Source of the DNA: Calditrichota bacterium
GTDB lineage: Bacteria; CLD3
Assembly (NCBI GenBank): GCA_008501735.1
Contig: QQUF01000040.1
Coordinates: 1-64,000, forward strand
Direction of reading: 5' to 3'
Length of the DNA: 64,000 nt
Shown: positions 62,134 through 64,000 of the stretch, piece by piece
How positions within the stretch are numbered: the stretch's first letter is position 1
Layout of the letters: every line of letters starts with the position of its first letter
Notes under the pieces: model-generated
Databases searched by the model: none
Told to the model about the DNA's origin: nothing
The model's input: the letters and a program-made list of their open reading frames with translations, nothing else
Made by a program: the position numbers and the translations under genes

Positions 62134-62877
62134 TTAGTAACGAACTTCTTCTAAAAAAAGACCTTGTGGTGGTGCAACTCTCATATGAATTGTAACTCTT
62201 TCATCTGATTTTAAAATTTTTTCTAAATCTTCTGAAGAATATTTCCCTATTCCGACTTCAATTAAAAAACCTAAAATCATTCTGACTGTTGAATGTAAAA
62301 ATCTATTTGCCTTGATTCTGAAATCAAATCCGTCAGCTGTTTCTAAAATTTCAATTTTTTGGATATCACAAAAGTAATTTTGGACTTCGGTTTTGGCTCT
62401 GCAAAATGAAACTAAGTTTTGTCTTCCAAGAAAAACCCTAGCAACCTCATTCATTTTTTCCAAATTAACTTGAGTTTTTAAAATCCATTTGAAATTCCTT
62501 TCCCACAAAATTTTCTTGGAAGCTACTTGGTAAACGTACTGTCTTGATTTTGCACTAAATCTTGAATGAAAATCAGATTCGACTTCAGAAAGGGATTTTA
62601 GAAGAATGTCTTTTGGTAACATTTTGAACAAAATATGAAACATTTTTTCAGAATCCATAGAACTTGTTGTATCAAAATGTGCGACCTGGTTTTTGGCGTG
62701 AACTCCTGCATCTGTTCTTCCAGAACCGTGAATTCTAATTTTTGAATTTAGAAAACTAGATAATTTTTCTTCGATTACACCTTGAACTGTACGAACTTGA
62801 TTCGCTTGGACTTGCCAACCTAAAAAATCAGTTCCGTCGTAGGTTAATGTTAATTTTATTCGTCGAGAGTTTTCCAA
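62134..62877 (-). CDS. truA: tRNA pseudouridine synthase TruA
   Basis: The 247-residue enzyme has LTYDGTDFLGWQVQANQVRT, the catalytic aspartate in GSGRTDAGVHAKNQVAHF, YVYQVASKKI and the C-terminal RFLHSTVRMILGFLIEVG. It makes pseudouridines at positions 38-40 of tRNAs. It is followed on the same strand at seven bases by the RsbRD-like gene upstream, so the two probably share a transcript. Confidence 0.97.
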   Translation of the reverse strand: MENSRRIKLTLTYDGTDFLGWQVQANQVRTVQGVIEEKLSSFLNSKIRIHGSGRTDAGVHAKNQVAHFDTTSSMDSEKMFHILFKMLPKDILLKSLSEVESDFHSRFSAKSRQYVYQVASKKILWERNFKWILKTQVNLEKMNEVARVFLGRQNLVSFCRAKTEVQNYFCDIQKIEILETADGFDFRIKANRFLHSTVRMILGFLIEVGIGKYSSEDLEKILKSDERVTIHMRVAPPQGLFLEEVRY

Positions 62878-62883
62878 TTTACC

Positions 62884-63390
62884 TTAGGTTTTGTTTACAA
62901 TTGAACGCCAAAATGAAATGCTAATATCTTCAACTAATGATTTGTGCTCTTTATCTTTTTTATCGCTAATTTCATAACCAAGAGCTGTGAAGTACATTGC
63001 TTTTTCAAAAAAAGTTGAGATTTGATTCACGAATTCAATTTGTCTTGCCATTTCAAGCGGTGAATCAAAAATACCTTGAGTGGTAATGTAATTAATCAAA
63101 TTTTTCTTTGCCAAAATTGTTGCAAAAATTACTTCACTTAACTCAATCTTTTGACTTTTGCGTTTCAAACCCAAATTGACAAAATTTTTTGCAAATTCGC
63201 TATGGCGACTTGTGTCATTCATCCAATCTTTTAAATTGCTGTAAACAGCAATTACTTTGTCGTGCAATTCTGTTTGCCCTAACTTGTGGTAACTTTTTGT
63301 CGAAGGATTTGAAGTAATTTCAGCAATCCAATTTTCAGTTAATTTCTCGGCATTGTCTTCAAGCATTTTTGCTAATTTATTTATTAACAT
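62884..63390 (-). CDS. RsbRD N-terminal-like protein
   Basis: The 168-residue protein is all-helical: LAKMLEDNAEKLTENWIAEI, YHKLGQTELHDKVIAVYSNL and ELSEVIFATILAKKNLINYI. The pattern resembles the globin-like N-terminal sensor domain of RsbRD, which in other bacteria regulates stress-response stressosomes. No STAS domain follows, so it is a lone sensor domain. A strong GAGGTG lies just upstream (63396-63401), fixing the start at 63390. Confidence 0.55.
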   Translation of the reverse strand: MLINKLAKMLEDNAEKLTENWIAEITSNPSTKSYHKLGQTELHDKVIAVYSNLKDWMNDTSRHSEFAKNFVNLGLKRKSQKIELSEVIFATILAKKNLINYITTQGIFDSPLEMARQIEFVNQISTFFEKAMYFTALGYEISDKKDKEHKSLVEDISISFWRSIVNKT

Positions 63391-63512
63391 TTTTTCACCT
63401 CTTTGTTAAAATTCAAAATTTTAAAACACAAAAGTGAATAACAATTTTTAGACCAACTTTAACTACTCTTTAAAGCAATTTATTTAGGGGTAAAGTCTAA
63501 AACATCTTAAAA

Positions 63513-64000
63513 TTAAGAGAAAGTGTTTTTTATGACTTCACAGGCAATTTGAATTTGCTTCTTAGAAACGTCAAGATGTGTAACAGCTCTGAGTTTTCCA
63601 ATTCCAAAAGCTACTAATAAAATTCCTTCTTTTTCAAGTGCTGCTAAAGCTTCTTCGTTTGAATTGAATTTTGTCTTTGAGATGTCTAAAATGACAATGT
63701 TTGTCTGCAAGTTTTCAAGGTCAATTTCGATTCCGCCAACTCTATTAATTTCTTCTGCTAAAAGTCTCGCATTTTCGTGGTCTTGTTCGAGCCTTTCGAT
63801 GTTGTTTTCAAGTGCAAAAATTCCTGCTGCTGCCAAAAAACCTGCTTGCCTCATTCCACCACCAAAGGATTTTCTTACTCGTCTTGCTTTGTAGAAAAAG
63901 TCGTCGCCTCCTGCGATAATTGAGCCAATTGGAGTTCCCAAACCTTTGCTAAGGCAAACCGAAACAGTATCAAAATGTTTTACAATTTCCTTAACGTCAG
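63513..64000 (-). CDS. Threonine aldolase (C-terminal part)
   Basis: The gene enters from the right edge. The fragment in the window reads HFDTVSVCLSKGLGTPIGS, with the lysine of SKGLG that carries PLP, then VRKSFGGGMRQAGFLAAAG, a family hallmark. The rest is the C-terminal domain ending ALEKEGILLVAFGIGKLRAV. It cleaves threonine or allo-threonine to glycine and acetaldehyde. The first in-frame ATG (63941) is internal, so the true start lies beyond 64000. Confidence 0.93.
   Translation of the reverse strand, partial: DVKEIVKHFDTVSVCLSKGLGTPIGSIIAGGDDFFYKARRVRKSFGGGMRQAGFLAAAGIFALENNIERLEQDHENARLLAEEINRVGGIEIDLENLQTNIVILDISKTKFNSNEEALAALEKEGILLVAFGIGKLRAVTHLDVSKKQIQIACEVIKNTFS

Noticed and set aside
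1-64000. tRNA or rRNA genes
   Set aside because: I scanned the gaps between genes by eye and found no cloverleaf with a GTTC-loop; a dedicated search could still find one.

Overview
This 64 kb window is AT-rich, gene-dense bacterial chromosome. It most resembles the Ignavibacteria/Kapabacteria side of the Bacteroidota-Chlorobiota (FCB) superphylum; this placement is an inference. Three secreted proteins end in a type IX secretion C-terminal domain of the NYPNPFNP type typical of that group. TTG start codons are common, and a subset of genes have clear AGGAG ribosome binding sites, which classical Bacteroidetes usually lack. No rRNA, tRNA, CRISPR array, complete insertion sequence or prophage was seen.

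Left part (1-12 kb, minus strand). A run of genes reads grpE-dnaJ-comEA, then a pilin-like protein, a PilM-like and a PilN-like protein, and the start of rsmD. This looks like a chaperone pair leading into a competence/type IV pilus assembly set. Before it lie an FN3/WD40 lipoprotein, a PEGA-repeat protein, a YigZ-family protein and a TPR protein ending in a lone histidine-kinase dimerisation domain.

12-25 kb. A plus-strand operon carries a polyprenyl synthase, HPr and PTS enzyme I with no sugar permease nearby. Next come a type IX cargo protein with two tandem LamG proteins, a GlcD-type oxidase, an M28 peptidase, a TolB-like propeller, a DUF72 protein, CCA-adding enzyme and a persulfide dioxygenase-rhodanese fusion.

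26-38 kb. A small decaying island holds an MmeI-like restriction-methylase remnant, cut off exactly at a pair of inverted 31-bp palindromes, and a nucleotidyltransferase pair joined at an A11 tract. Metabolic genes follow (lysine-ketoglutarate reductase-like, DUF423, GH13 amylase, aroE, lone nuoE), then two large type IX-secreted proteins, one carrying both dockerin and cohesin modules.

38-45 kb. smpB, tyrS and a Ycf46-like AAA ATPase lead into the most accessory-looking block: ywbE, a duplicated ywbE fragment, a TfoX-like protein, an AbiJ-like HEPN gene translationally coupled to DUF6922, a small membrane protein, a lipoprotein and a methyltransferase. The HEPN-DUF6922 pair is the best candidate for an undescribed defence or toxin-antitoxin module.

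45-64 kb. ribBA, a YbbR protein, etfAB, mrp, a glycosyltransferase, a threonine dehydrogenase, an EF-G-like GTPase, an outer-membrane protein, a secreted protein of unknown function, an NHL-BatE-SPOR operon, a CsgG-domain lipoprotein, truA, an RsbRD-like protein and a partial threonine aldolase.

A theme across the window is a degenerate heptanucleotide repeat (nnATTAn, period 7 bp) at eight or so places. It supplies the ends of two genes, an apparent insertion in a type IX domain, and the entire N-terminal membrane helix of a glycosyltransferase. Several dispersed palindromes accompany it.
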